Shown here: in pieces, positions 1 to 11,935 of the stretch
Layout: every line of letters starts with the position of its first letter
Position numbering within the stretch: the first letter of the stretch is position 1
Assembly (NCBI GenBank): GCA_034769895.1
Contig: CM068372.1
Span: forward strand, 377,122,910-377,186,909
Direction: 5' to 3'
From: Magicicada septendecula
Taxonomy: Eukaryota; Arthropoda; Insecta; Hemiptera; Cicadidae
Length of the DNA: 64,000 nucleotides
Notes under the pieces: model-generated
What the model was told of the DNA's origin: nothing
Databases searched by the model: none
The model's input: only the letters and a program-made list of their open reading frames with translations
Program-made: the position numbers and the translations under genes

Positions 1-1
1 T

Positions 2-949
2 CTACGAGATTTGCGCAATGACAACAGATTTGTGGGTGGAATAACTTTTCTCTTTGCCGGAGATTTCAGACAAACATTTCCCGTAGTTACGCGAGGTATC
101 AGACCTGATGAAGTAAACGCTTGCGTCAAACGATCGAATATATGGCGTACCGTTCAAACAGTATCACTCACAATAAACATGAGAGTCCAACTACTTTATT
201 AAACCTTGGAGATGGTAAGATACCAGAGACAGACGATGCGATATGTTTACCGCCATCATTATGTCGTACAGTTTCTTCACTGGAAGAGTTGATCGAAAAG
301 GTTTATGGACATAATGAGTCTATAAATTTGCACGATGATGTGTGGTAATGTGAGCGTGTAATACTAGCACCAAGAAACGAACAAGTAAATGCCATAAATA
401 GCTGCATATTGCAAAAATTTCCAGGATACGAAAAAAACATATCACTCCATTAATACAGTTTTAAACGAAGAGGATGCAGTACATTATCCAACTGAGTTTT
501 TCAATACTTTTATCTGATCAGGATTACCAGCTCACACTTTGAAATTAAAACTAGGTGTTCCAATTATACTCATGAGAAATATGAAGCCACCACAGTTATG
601 CAATTGAACACGATTGAAAGTTAGGTCGCTAAAAAAACATATCATCGAAGCGACTATCTTAACAGACTGCGGCAAAGGAGAAACAGTATTTATCCCAAGA
701 GTTCCAGTCATACCCAATAACTTTCCATTTCAATTTAAAAGACTTCAGTTTCCGGTTAATTTATGCTTCGGAATGACTATCAATAAGTCACAAGGGCAAA
801 CTTTACGTACAGCTGGTGTGGATTTAAGAGCTGCTTGCTTTTCTCACGGACAACTGTATGTGGCATGTTCTCGAGTAAGCAGCGAGCTCTTTATTTGCTC
901 TGATAACGCCAGAACCAAAAATGTAGTTTATAACGAGGCATTGGTGTAA
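2..949 (+). pseudogene. Helitron helicase (Pif1-like), 3' part, broken
   Basis: Helitron helicases are SF1B/Pif1-family 5'-3' DNA helicases fused to a Rep domain. From base 2 the frame shows the LFAGDFRQTFPVV motif (Walker-B region and following Pif1 motif), then a switch in frame near 190 into GDGKIPETDD and a LPPSLC segment. A nonsense codon lies at 346-348 and more frame changes occur around 440-610. The C-terminal segment from 614 contains FPVNLCFGMTINKSQGQTL and HGQLYVACSRV, the diagnostic last motifs of Pif1/Helitron helicases, and ends at TAA 947-949. Start lies outside the window. At least two frameshifts and two stops make this a pseudogene. A cellular Pif1 is excluded by the neighbouring Helitron terminus. 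Confidence 0.85.
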
Positions 950-1321
950 AAATGTATATAAAAACTGAGTATACTGGACTGTGATACATTTACATATATA
1001 AGGATTCTACCAAAAAGTTTAAGACTGACTTATCACGTAAGATTTCGACTAACTGATATCAATATACTTATGTATAGGCTACACTATTTGTATTATTCTA
1101 TACGAATAAACATTTCATCTAATTGTGTTACTGCATGTTTATAAATATCTAAATTATCAAATTTTGATTTTACGTATCGAGGAAACATGAATGATGGATC
1201 TATTGCTTCGCACTTTTTGGATATTCATAACTTACAATATAAGAATATTATTAATGTAGATGTACCATTAGCAATTTACCAACTCGACAGTTACCACAAC
1301 AATCATATACAAATATTCGTG

Positions 1322-1345
1322 TGCGAAGCCGCGGGTACCTGCTAG
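1322..1345 (+). other. Helitron 3' terminal hairpin and CTAG end
   Basis: The sequence GAAGCCGCGGGTACCTGCTAG at the end of the helicase-bearing segment has the composition of Helitron 3' ends: a GC-rich palindromic core, a short spacer and CTAG. The base after it is T, as expected at the insertion point. No 5' TC end is visible because that end is outside the window. Confidence 0.65.
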
Positions 1346-2262
1346 TTTTAAAATAAGAAAACTAAATATTATTTTGTAAATAACACTTTCTAAAAGTAAA
1401 AACGCTTGGTATTCATTGAAGTCTGGTAACCTTTCTGTTGTGTGAAACCGGTTCTGCAGTAGTCGTACACACTCGCGCGCGCGCACACGTCAGCGTATGA
1501 CACACTTATTGTTGCAGGTGATAATAATATCTATACCTGGCGTTGCAATGTGCGTGCGCGCGCGCAAACATAAATTACAGTTTTCTCTAGTTGTGCTGTG
1601 TTTGATAAACAACGCTAGAAAACTAGAAATGAATATTTTACTATTAATTACTATAATGAAAATTTAAAGCATAGTAGTATCATATGTGTGTATGTAGGCC
1701 TACATATATAATTATAATCAGACCTCGTATAACATCATCACTGACGGCTCGTATTCCGGATCCGGTCTTTTCATTCTCCTGTGCATCTGTCTATGTCTCG
1801 TTCCGTTTCTGATGTCATCAACCATTCCAACCTTTCTTCTTCCTCGTCCTCTCTTCCCTTTCACTTTCCCTCCATGGTCCTTAGCGTCAGACAGTTTATA
1901 CGCATTATATGCGCCAACCAAGATGCGTTTCTCTTTCTTATTATTACTACTTTCAGCAGTTTTCTTTCTTCCCCTACATTCTTAAATACTTCATCATCGC
2001 TTCTCAGTGTCAGACTTTTCAACTTACTCGTTTGTTCTTACAACCATATTTCCAAGCTCTGTACAAAACCACACTCTCAATAAAACATTTAGCAAATCTC
2101 TATTTCATCCCAGACGGAACCCTTCTTCCAGTCAGCAATGATTCCACCATTTCAGAAGGTCTCTTATCTACAGACATCCCACTTCTGATTTTCTCCGTAC
2201 AGCTTCCATTCCATGTCACAATAGTCTCCGAATATAGTACTTAAGCGAGTTCATTTGATCTT
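1346..2262. other. Unassigned stretch, no gene seen
   Basis: No recognisable coding motif on either strand. Two alternating purine-pyrimidine tracts rich in CG/CA (about 1471-1487 and 1550-1567) stand 65 bases apart. The pyrimidine-rich part at 1780-1880 gives spurious serine or arginine frames. A decayed repeat is likely but not identified. Confidence 0.4.
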
Positions 2263-2337
2263 GTATTGTTGTGTATTCATTGTTTATAACCTAAAGGTGC
2301 CATACATATGATTTATAATGAAATTCCAATTACATTG

Positions 2338-2368
2338 GCGCGATTTCGGTCATAGACCATCGTCAGGA
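2338..2368 (-). ncRNA. Hammerhead ribozyme-like core (left arm)
   Basis: On the minus strand the core CUGACGA is followed by U, stem II GGUC-UAU-GACC and GAAA. This fits the hammerhead core CUGANGA...GAAA with a 4-bp stem II. The following UCGCGC is not fully palindromic here; the sister arm at 3149-3176 has AUCGAU but a broken core (CAGACGA). Stem I is weak, so activity is doubtful. Confidence 0.45.
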
Positions 2369-2603
2369 CGTATACACTGTGCACTCGCGGTCACAATATT
2401 GTAAAACAGTTACTACTTACAAAAAACGAATTCGTAAACACTGATTATCGTGAAACGTACATTTGTGTCCAGAGTTTCTCGAGAACTGATTTTGTAGCGG
2501 AGTGTTTATATTTACATTCAAGTCTATGTATTGTATCAGCATATAACATATAAAAGAAGAGGGCCACGAAAATCTATTGAACATATTTGTGTAGTCGTTA
2601 TTG

Positions 2604-2818
<215 letters not shown>

Positions 2819-3266
2819 CATTATATCTTATTTCATCATCGCATGTTTATTGGATATTGCATCATTGCAAGAAGAGGGCCACGAAAATCTATTGAACATC
2901 ATGACAGACTCCAAAAATCGTATCACGTTTGAGATATTGCGGCAAAATGAAAATCAACATACAGTAATCAGCTGATATAGTATATAGACCTGAATGTAAA
3001 CATAAACATTCCGCTAAAAAATCAGTTCTCGAGAAACTCTGGACACAAACGTACATTTCACGATCATTAATCAGTGTTTACGAATTCGTTTTTTGTAATT
3101 TGCAACTCTTTTACAATTTTGTGACCGCTAGTGTACAATATATATGTCCAGACGATGGACTATGACTGAAATCGATGAAAATTAAGAATTTGAGTAATTA
3201 AAACTTTATTATAAATCATATGTATGGTATCTTTATGTTATAATCAATGAATACACACCACAATAG

Positions 3267-3888
3267 AAAATTGAGATTATAGGTACCATTAGTAACCAAT
3301 AAGTGTGTGTATACACAGTGTGTGTATACATTATCATTAAGTAGTTCACTTGGTTTACAGTTTTCCCTTTCAAGATATCTTAACGAAGCTTTCATCTTGC
3401 CATCGGGTTACTATATAATAGAATAATAAAGCCTTCATTATACGTGTATAATTATAAAAATATTTATGGAATTTACGGAGACACGTGAAATATGATGTTC
3501 GCAAATAATGACAGAAGAGTAGTTTGTTAATTAAGGAAAAGTCATGCGCAGATATTTCTGTAAAACACATCACTTCCTACACCAGTTCGAACGAATTCTG
3601 TGCCTGCAATCGACAAACAAGCCCAGGATTGCCAAGTAGTTGTAGCACTTCATTATTTTGACGTTTATGAAACCGTGAACCGTTTGCTCTCATCAGTAAT
3701 CATAGGTATTTCCAGTTTCGATGAGTGAAATCGTTTCTTACGTATCACGATGCATCACAATACTGCGAAACACGTAAATATTTTGTAAAGTTTGCATTAT
3801 TTTGGTGTTGGAGTTATTTGTCTTTTGAATGGTACATTATCAAGCGGTTGTCGTGGATTTGAATGGTAAATTATCAGAAGATGTTCCT
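3267..3888. other. Unassigned stretch, no gene seen
   Basis: AT-rich sequence without coding motifs. A small TGTGTGTATACA-type repeat lies at 3304-3329. Confidence 0.4.
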
Positions 3889-4740
3889 ACAAATAAAAGT
3901 GTGTGACAAGGGTGCCCTATTTCACCGACACTTTTTAATATCTACATGGACGACACATTTCGGCGATGGACAGTTAAAGTTGACTCGGGAATATCACTTC
4001 AGCGAAATATTCATGTGAATCCGCTGATTTATGCAGGTGACAAGGTAAAGATACAGAAAACAGAAGACCAGTTACAGCGGGCGATATTTACGTTCAATAG
4101 CATCATACAAGACTATGGACTACAGATCTTTGCTACAAAATCTAAAACGATGGCATTTCAGGGCAGGTATCCGCAGGTATCCTATAAGAACTAAGATAGT
4201 CGTGAATAATCAGGTTTTGGATCAGGTTAGTCGTTTTAATTACCTGGGTTGTAATAACTCATATGGAACTGATATGGATTGGGATAGTAAGCTAACAAAA
4301 TTTACACGCATCTGTGGAACGAATCACAGGTACCTGAAAAATAAAACACGGAAGGATACCCGAATGAAATTTTATAAAACTGTGGCTGTCCCCACATTCC
4401 TGTATGCTAATGAGACGCGGACTCTTGGTAAAAGGGACGTGCAGAGGATTCATGCAGCCGAAATGAAGTTTCTAAAAGGGACATAAGGTTGTTCTCTCTG
4501 TAAGGTTGTTACAGAACGAGGATATTAGACGCGATTTAAACATTGTATCATTGCACCAGAAGATCGAAGACCACAGAAGGAGATGGTGTGAACACTTGAA
4601 TCCCATGCCTGATATCCGTCTACCTGTGGCTGCCTTGGGTTATCATCCTACTGGGAAGAGAGATGTCGGTAGACCGAGGAGGAGATGGGTTCGGAACAGG
4701 TCTGAGGCCTAGTCCTTGGAGTGATGATAATGATGATGAG
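3889..4740 (+). pseudogene. LINE reverse transcriptase 3' part (family B), frameshifted
   Basis: Non-LTR retrotransposon RT fragment. It begins with a VRQGCPISPTLFN-like motif (about 3897-3935, after a TGA), then the palm motif written YAGD at 4030-4041 where the family has ADD, then MAFQGRYP, NYLGC, KTRKDTRMKFYKT (about 4341-4380), a FLYANETRTL segment and the C-terminal GRPRRRW at 4670-4690. At least two frame changes separate the parts. It ends in a GAT-rich tail (about 4721-4740), typical of this family here. The altered second-last catalytic Asp and the frameshifts show it is dead. Clade (RTE-like or other) cannot be fixed by eye. Confidence 0.8.
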
Positions 4741-5508
4741 TTATTGTGCAACTACAAAGCTGCACACCATAACCCCACACCGGTTTCAAAACTTGTCTGT
4801 ATGATAACAGTTTATTATGCAGTTACAGTTCAGAGTACCCGCCATATTTTCTTGAATTTTGTTTCAAGTTCTTCCCGTTTTTTCTATGTAAACTTAGCAT
4901 CTAGACTCGTGCCCAAATACTTACTCAGTGGCATGAGCTGTTTCACCGTGATTTTGCTGTTTAGACTCCAGACATCGATTCGTGGCTGTTGGTATTCACG
5001 AAGATAGATCTGAATGTACTATAAACGGATTCATTTAATGCGTAACAAAAGTGACGGTTTTATATTACACCCGTGTATTATAAAGAGAACAATTAAGTAG
5101 AAGAACATGGGGCGATGCGAGCAGTCTACAGTCTAGCTGGCAACACAGAATTGTTGCACTAACAAGCATTAATTAACCAATTGTGGACGCTAACAAGCCT
5201 AATTATTAATTATGCGTGTTTTGCGTTCTCCATACGTACCCCACACACCAAACACCGTGACCAAATTTAATGAAACGAATTCCGGGCGCGCGCGCGGGCT
5301 TTTTATCTCTCTCTCTCTCTGTCTGTCTGCTGACTAGCATTACACACTATTGTCTGGCCTGTTTGTACTCACTCACATGCACATGTATATTTTTATTAGA
5401 TTATTCCTTTCGGGTGTACACGACATAAATACGAACATAGTGTACTATAATAGACTATAAATCGTACAATATTTGGCTATGTTGGTATACAAACACGAGA
5501 ATCACGCC
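4741..5508. other. Unassigned stretch, no gene seen
   Basis: Mixed sequence without recognised motifs. A short TC/TG simple repeat lies at 5307-5330 and a CG-rich run at 5284-5297. Confidence 0.4.
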
Positions 5509-5641
5509 GAGGGACGGATTAGAAGCGCGTGGTGCCCTATGCTGACATCAGACTGGTGCCCCCCCCCAATTCAAATTCAACTTTTTCTCCATTATTTACA
5601 CTGATAAATGGCATTCACAATTTCGAAAGTTAACAATTATT

Positions 5642-5880
5642 TTAATACCTCTCAAAGTAAAACAAATATTTAGCTAAGTAGTGATTACAATGAGCATAGT
5701 AGTAATTAAGCTTATAAAATACTAATCGATCGATTTTTTCTTGATTTCGCCTTAACGAAGTCTTGTATAATCTCTCACTTCCCATAGTTGAACTCAACAT
5801 ATCTTTAATGAGTTTTAATACAAAAAATGATCTTTCATATTCGCAGTTAGCTATTGGAGTCGTCAAAAGCAGATGATAAC
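5642..5880 (-). pseudogene. hAT transposase C-terminal dimerisation region, fragment
   Basis: The frame contains PIANCEYERSFFVLKLIKDM followed by LSSTMGSERL, the hallmark of the hAT C-terminal dimerisation domain (ERSFSxLKxIK...RSTM). It is the end of the transposase of the surrounding hAT element. Stop codons and the intervening 1.25 kb separate it from upstream parts at 7149-7420. The homologous region at 27650-27870 encodes the same segment on the plus strand. Confidence 0.8.
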
Positions 5881-6109
5881 CAATGTATTGTAACGGTTCA
5901 AATTTGATTATACTAATAAGGATATGGTGAGTGTGTGAAATTTACAAACACGTCAATATGGAGGAGATAAAAATGATTTATTATACACACAAATATAGTT
6001 TTTAAAGATGTATATTGTATCATATATTGTCATGTATTGATAATAGCAATAATATTTTGTATTGTTCGATAATATAAATCGATTTTACTTGGTTGCTGCA
6101 TCTTCCTCC

Positions 6110-6290
6110 TCTCTCGTCGCTCCCGTCCTGGCGTCCTCTTCTTCAGCGTCACTCCTTCCTGGTGTCCTCTTCGTCCTGGCGTCCTCTTCGTCTTGTCGTC
6201 CTCTTTTACGGCGTCACTCCTTCCTGGTGTCCTCTTCGACCTGGCGTTCTCTTCGTCTTGTCGTCCTCTTCTACGGCAGGCGGCTCCAGC
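6110..6290. repeat. Degenerate minisatellite, CGTCCTCTTCGTCNNG-type units
   Basis: Short units related to TGGCGTCCTCTTCGTC repeat about ten times with variation. A higher-order period near 65 bases is visible because the CGTCACTCCTTCCTGGTGTC block occurs at about 6147 and again at 6212. It lies within the interrupted hAT element. The translated Ser/Leu-rich frames are artefacts. Confidence 0.7.
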
Positions 6291-7148
6291 GGCGATATTT
6301 CACTGAGTCTCGTTGTTATTATGTTTGACTGCTAACATTAATTAGTTTCTTCATAAATTGTTCACTCACAATGATTATAAATTTCACTCGTACAGTTTAT
6401 TATTAATTTATACTTTATATTTTCTTAATCTCAGGGTTAATATGGATATTAATTAATGCGGTGCATTTAACGTACACCTTCCACGATATCTTGAAGTGTC
6501 TTTAACTTCCCTAAGCGGATATCTTAAACTAACACGAAACAGCACTATATTATATTATAATTTTTATCTGACTATTTTACCCACTCGGTTCTTAACGCAA
6601 AACTTCGTTAAGAATTATCAAGGTTTATTTTATATATGATATTTCTATGTTCGTAAGAGAACAACTCTCTTCACCGGGCACAACTTGTCTTCACGCTAAA
6701 GCAGAACTGTGTCCATCCTAACTCTACAACGAATGAATTTTACTGAATTTAGTGTATTTTGATTGGTTAAGCCCAATTCACATGATTGATGGAACAAACA
6801 AATATACGAATTTCCTGAAAAACTTTGTATAGTTTAGCAAAGGCCTGCATGGAAATTATCTACGAATTTTATTACTCTATCTTGATAAGAGTTACAATTG
6901 AGTTTTTCTTCACTTAAAAAAACCATATTTCTAAAATAGTTATGAACCATAGAGTACACATAAATTGGAGCTGTTTACATAAACAATTCATTGTCAAAGT
7001 TTCACGTCGATCGGTTAATTACCGCGAAAGATATCGCGATCACACGTTATCACACTCGCACACGCGCAAAAATTCACTCAAAAAATACATGACCATATAG
7101 AACACCTTTTTATGAAGAGTTTGGTATACCCTACATGCTTGTCCATTT

Positions 7149-7520
7149 CTAAATACAAAACTTACGGCTAAAAGACAAAATATTACATAAAACAAATTTA
7201 AACAAGAAAATGCTCGTCATCCATGTGCTCTGATACAAACAACATACCTTATCATCCTGTGTTCCGTTGCAGTATATATTTGAAAATACAACAGTCATTT
7301 GACAATCAATAATCCACTTTAAGCGAACAAACTGTAGTACCATGGAATCTATCATCTTCATACGAACTGTCTTTGAAAAACCTCTTTCTTGCAATTTTAT
7401 TCGTGGCACAAAGTGCTTCAGTTCAATTCAAGATCGTCGAAAAGTGTGCACACATCTTTTTATGATTGTGGACTGAGCACATTTATTATCTTCCAAAAAT
7501 GTTTGTGATTTAGGGCTGGA
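7149..7520 (-). pseudogene. hAT transposase upstream fragment
   Basis: On the minus strand this segment encodes KMIDSMVLQFVRLKWIIDC, and nucleotide-level similarity to 27540-27650 in the other hAT copy is plain. It also contains the GGCACC-rich 5' leader near 7540. It is separated from the C-terminal part at 5642-5880 by unrelated sequence. No independent function is expected. Confidence 0.6.
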
Positions 7521-7639
7521 TGGTGTCACTTCTGACAGCTGAGATCCTGGTGCCCGGTGCTGCAGCATACCCTAGCGTTATGGATAATCCGCCACTGATC
7601 ACCTCGCTACAACAATATACAAAGATCATAATATTAATT

Positions 7640-8090
7640 CTGCGCATGTTACCACGGAAGTTCTACAGAAGTCACGTAAAGTTCTACAAGGCGATGCTCC
7701 TCCCCCCTTTTCTATGGGTCTGAGAACTTGACTTTAACGAAGTCCCAGGCCAGTGCTACTCAACCGAAATGAGATTTCTCAGGCAGGAAGCGAGATATAT
7801 ATTATTTACTCATCATCATCTCACTCGCAAAGGAAATGTCGATGTACGGCAGGATCTGAATATTATGAGTATAGTTGATAGAGTTACCCAGTATCGGTTA
7901 AAATCGTTTGGAAAATCTTAACCGAATGGATGACTGCCGCATCCCCAAACAACTATGGAATTACAAGCCGAATGGACGGAGGGATGTGGAGCGCCCGAAG
8001 GGAAGCGTTGGAGTGGTCAGCTCTAGTCTATCTTCTTCGAACCGGAATAACCAATATTGGTTTAATCCTTTGTAAAGATGATGATGTATG
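7640..8090 (+). pseudogene. LINE family B 3' fragment with GAT tail
   Basis: Contains RKFYRSHVKFYKAMLLPP (related to the KFYKxMAxPT motif), then GNVDVRQDLNIMSIVDRVTQYRL, matching the family's NEDIRxDLNI...RIxxxR segment, and a 3' end similar to 34679-34880 (GGAATAACCAATATTGG near 8043). It terminates in GATGATGATG at about 8078-8088. Several stops and frame changes. It abuts an oppositely oriented family member at about 8090. Confidence 0.7.
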
Positions 8091-8385
8091 TCAACATTCA
8101 AGATCTCTTCTGGTGTCCTGCTTCCCCCGTATACGATTTTGGATATTAAAAATGTTCAACTCTTTACGAATATCTTCATTGTAGAGTCCATCTCCTCGTG
8201 TGCAGCCTTTAACAAACCTCTAGAACTCGTCTCCGATGCCTGTAACCTATTCGGATGTTTTTTCGCTGGAATCCAACTTTCACAACCATACACTAACACC
8301 GGCACAGTCATTACTTTATAAAATTTTAGTCGAGTCTCTTTCCTTGTTTTCCTCGATAACCTTGACGAATTGTGGCACATATTGA
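8091..8385 (-). pseudogene. LINE family B RT C-terminal fragment
   Basis: Minus-strand frame with SRKTRKETRLKFYKVMTV and PVLVYGCESW, a diagnostic C-terminal segment of this insect LINE family, followed downstream by a decayed region ending near 8100 (DEIRKELNIFN-like). It lies tail to tail with the plus-strand fragment at 7640-8090. Confidence 0.8.
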
Positions 8386-9273
8386 CTGAAGCTTAGCCAG
8401 CTTATGCACAATATCATAATCCACATAATAGCTAAGTGACGTCACAGCCAAGACAGCGGAAAAGTGACACCTGCTCCATACTCTTATTATCCAATACAGT
8501 CTTAGTTCGCGAGGAGTATTTGCCCATAAATGCCGTAGTTTTTGTCCTCCCTCTGCACAGAAGTGTTCATGTTGTAATTTGAACACACTTGCTGTAACTA
8601 AACTATCGATCTCTGGAGCTCGCATTCGTTGTTTGGGATGATTACTTGATCATCCTCAAACAGCATTGTATTCATTTTTTTGTTCGTATGAGCCACTGTG
8701 GACTACGTTTGGTTTAACTGGTTCCTCCCTTCTTCTCCTCTCTCTTCCTCCTCTTCCACATCTCCTTCATCCTTGATGTCTCTCCCTCCTTTCGTCAGAC
8801 CAGATGGAACCTGTCCTCTTTTTCGGTTTTTCCAGAAAACCTTGGGAATTTTTTAATTTCGTTTTGAGTGGCAAGGATTCTTCAGTGACTTCTTGAGTAA
8901 TCCATCGTATTCATATATGTTCTAATATTTATTTTTATTCACGGATCCACTCTCAGTTTCCACACTCTCTGTGTTTGAGATACATTGGGTAATGTTTAGT
9001 CTGACGCCGACCAGTCTACATAACGCGCCTGCAGGAACCAGTACGTTCGTTACAAACGTGATACGGTACGTAAAGCAATAATAGATAAGTGGGTCAACGA
9101 GCGGCTGCCAAAAGGACGTCAGGCGCTATACGATCGCTACGATAATTGGTGTCATTGTTAAGACAGCCAATCGTTGCATAACTAAATAACTCAACTGATG
9201 ACGCGCAAGGCCTTCCGCAGTTCTTGACACACTAAAACACACGCGTCAGTTTAGGGAAGTGTACAGGGGTCAG
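8386..9273. other. Unassigned stretch, no gene seen
   Basis: No motif recognised. It contains a 100-codon minus frame (8326-8625) without known signatures and a TC-rich region at 8720-8800. Possibly part of the adjoining decayed LINE. Confidence 0.4.
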
Positions 9274-9535
9274 CAGTGACGGATTTGAACGTTTTGGGGC
9301 CCTAGTTCCCCCGCGTTTTTGAACACGAAAAATTTATTATCCCATTTTAACACATTTTAAACAGTTTTGTGTCATTCGTCTCCTTGACGCTTTGTTTTCA
9401 TCTTTTATTTCAGTAAAAAGTAATTAACAATGTTTTATTTTAAAATGCAATTCATACTAGAATACTTTTGTGAAACCTTATGTATGATCGTTTAAAATAA
9501 ATTAAATATTATAATGAAATTACAAAAGTTTCTAT

Positions 9536-10140
9536 CAGTAGTGAGGCCAGAATGCCTATACGCAAGTGAATGTCTAGCATTGGATTATAATTTAGACAAA
9601 CAAGAAATATTGGAAAGAATAATTATTAGGAAAATATTAGGCTCACGAACAACTTCATGAAGATTGGAAATTAAGAAGGAATTATGAAATATATCAAAGT
9701 CTAGAAAATATAACAGAAGCAGTGAGAAAAAGAAGACTAGTATTTTTTGGACATTTATATAGAATGGACGACAATAGGTTAACGAAACAGATCTTCAAAT
9801 ATCTGTGGGGAAAGAAGTCTACATCAAGTTGGAAAGGAGTAAAAAAGGATTTAGAAAAAATAATATAAACACAGAAAAAGCAATTGAAAGAGAAGTTTTA
9901 CGGGCAAAAGTGTTAAAAATGGAAGGAGTCCAGGATAGGAGAGAGAAAAACGCAGGTTTAAAGTGGACTGAAGACAGGAAGAAGAGACATTAAAAAGATG
10001 AAGGAATATTGGAGAAAAAGAAAAGAACAAGGAATTAAGAACTGAAATTGGCATGTGGTCCTGAGATGGCCGATACAGATAGAAAAATAATTACAAAATT
10101 AATTAATTAGAAAGAAGTAATTGTAAATTTGCAGATGTGT
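9536..10140 (+). pseudogene. LINE family A C-terminal fragment
   Basis: Starts with RPECLYASECLALDYNLDK (about 9541-9600) and continues with QxILERIIIRKILG, a region of stops, then EKAIEREVLRAKVLKMEGVQ and GLKWTEDRKKRH. The same order occurs at 11280-11935 (-) and 50590-51160 (+), which defines a LINE family. It ends near the CCTGAGATGGCCGATAC segment (about 10060-10078). Broken by several stops; no RT palm motifs remain in this copy. Confidence 0.75.
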
Positions 10141-10439
10141 ATATCCTCAATCGCAAATCAATACCAATTTATTATTACGATGGTTTTGAGTGAGTAATAA
10201 TACTAAAATAAAAATAAAATATATATTTCTATTTTAACTCAAATATTAATTCTTATTACACACCACAAAACGTGTTTTAATAGTGCAACATTAAAGATTT
10301 CATCGACAAATATAAGTCTAGAATCTTGAAGGGTAAAACAGCCTATTTTAAATGATTTAGTAATATAATCTAAATAATGTTTATAAAAAAGTAAAAATGT
10401 TTAAACCACAGTTCACTTATATTAGTACACTTATTTTAG

Positions 10440-10990
10440 TTTTTTAACATAATATTCTGTTAAATTAATCTTTATTTTTAATGGATAATTAATTTCAAAT
10501 GTCTTATTACTGTTCAATTCTAAAAGATTATTTATTACAGAAGAAGCAAAACCTTGAATAAAATTATCAAATTACAAATTTTGAACAACTTCAGCGTTTG
10601 AATCAAACCTGGCTAAGTTTAAAAGCCTATATTTCGTTAAAGAGTTTGGCAGATAATAATTGTTTATTCGTTTAAGTACATTAAAGGATCTGTCACTAGT
10701 TGAATTTGTAGTCATCATACAGAGAAATATTCTCAATATTCTCAGGGCAATTGTTTTTCACGAAAAATTTCAACAACTTTTCTGAAACACGATGAGCTTT
10801 TTCGTTCATTGTGAGTGCTTTTGCAAATTCTTTAAAGTTAACACAATCCTCACTTAGCTCTTGTGATAAGTCATTTTAGGTATGTTTCAAACGGGAAGTC
10901 ACTTTTTTGTCGAATTTCATCTTCTCCCATTTTAAGTAGCTTATACAGGAATCCAGATTTGTCATCAAATTTTGTATCAAGATTTTGTCC
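10440..10990 (-). pseudogene. hAT transposase C-terminal relic
   Basis: On the minus strand, stop-broken frames contain MTTNSTSDRSFNVLKRINNY followed by LNLARFDSNAEVVQNL, corresponding to the ERSFSxLKRIKxYLRST...RLxxLAL signature of hAT dimerisation domains. Upstream, FDDKSGFLYKLLKMGEDEIR-like residues fit the region before it. No single open frame spans it. Confidence 0.6.
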
Positions 10991-11279
10991 CCCTCCCCCT
11001 TAGACAGCTACCGAGTCTGCCTAGTCGCAAACCCTCCGCTGGAAATCCTCAGTCGGTATTTCGGGAATCGCTGATACGTTTAAGGTATGTAACAATGTAC
11101 AGTCGTTTAGGCAAGACTAGACTCACTTGACGAGATGTGCAGATAATGTGAAGAACGGAGGGGATTCCGTGCAATAACGCAGTGGCCAACACAATCCCTT
11201 CGTTGAGTTTATCGAAGCGTGTTTGAAAACAATTGTATTGTATTGGTAATATGTAGTGTAATGAGTTGTGTAGTGTTAT

Positions 11280-11935
11280 GGATTTTTTTCGTATCGGCCA
11301 TCTAAGGACCACAAGCCAATTTCAATTCTTTACTCTTTGTTCTTTTCTTTTTTTCCAATATTCTTTCATCTTCTCACTGTGTGATCTTTCCTGTCACATC
11401 TTCTTCCTGTCTTCAGTCCACCTTGAACCTACGTTTTAATCTCTACTACCCTGGACTCCCCCCATTTTCAACACTTTTGCCCGAAAAACTTCTCTTTCAA
11501 TTGCTTCTTCTGAGTGTATATTATTTTTTTCTAAATCCTTTTGGACTTCTTTAATCTAACTTGATGCTGACTTCTTCCCCCACAGATATCTGAAGATTTG
11601 CTTTGTCAACCTATTGTTGTCCACTCTATATAAACTTCAAAAAATTAAAAATGTCTTGTTTTTCTCATTGTTTCTGTTATATTTTCTATACTTTGATATA
11701 TTTCATCATTACTTCTTAATTTCCAACCTTCTGAAGATTTTCGTGGGCCTAAACTTTTCCTAATAATTCGTATTTCCAATATTTCTAGTTTGCCTAAATT
11801 ATAATTTAATGCTAGACATTCACTTGCATACAGGCATTCTGGGTTCACTACTGCACTGTAATGCCTTATTTTCGCATGTTTAGATATGCACTTTTTATTG
11901 TAAATATTATAACGTACTTCTGTACCTCTTTTAAA
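11280..11935 (-). pseudogene. LINE family A C-terminal fragment
   Basis: The minus-strand frame at 11645-11848 reads MNPECLYASECLALNYNLGK followed by EILEIRIIRKSLGPRK and IENITETMRKTRHF. Downstream (to 11283) the non-coding tail matches the 3' end of the copy at 50590-51160 (TGGTCCTTAGATGGCCGATAC). It includes decayed equivalents of EKQLKEKF and the TEDRKKR segments. Inverted relative to the copy 1.2 kb to the left. Confidence 0.75.

Larger units (their letters stand above)
1..1345 (+). mobile_element. Helitron, 3' part (rolling-circle transposon), truncated by window edge
   Basis: The left 1.35 kb is the 3' end of a Helitron. It contains a decayed Pif1-type helicase reading frame ending at 949, then about 400 bases of AT-rich non-coding DNA, then a terminus at 1345. 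The terminus has a short GC palindrome (CCGCGG, 1329-1334) followed about 10 bases later by CTAG (1342-1345) and then T, as expected for a Helitron 3' end (CTRR inserted between A and T). The Rep/HUH part would lie left of the window. The orientation of helicase and terminus agrees. It is inactive in this copy because the helicase is broken. Confidence 0.8.
5509..7597 (-). mobile_element. hAT DNA transposon (family 1), interrupted
   Basis: A hAT element read on the minus strand. Its 5' end at 7597 reads CAGTGGCGGATTATCC and its 3' end near 5509 is a mutated CAGGGGCGGATT-type terminus. Flanks ATCACGCC (5501-5508) and ATCACCTC (7598-7605) match at 6 of 8 positions, consistent with an old 8-base hAT target duplication. 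The same 5' and 3' parts occur as a compact element at 27332-28075, so about 5890-7140 is either an insertion or sequence deleted from the compact copy. Confidence 0.7.
9274..11000 (-). mobile_element. hAT-type element (family 3), decayed, with LINE inserted
   Basis: A hAT C-terminal coding relic at 10440-10990 (-) lies upstream of a possible 3' terminus CAGTGACGGATTTG starting at 9274. That terminus resembles the CAGTGGCGGAT ends of family 1. LINE family A sequence (9536-10140) sits between them and probably inserted into the element's 3' flank. The other end was not found, so the right limit is only approximate. Confidence 0.45.
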
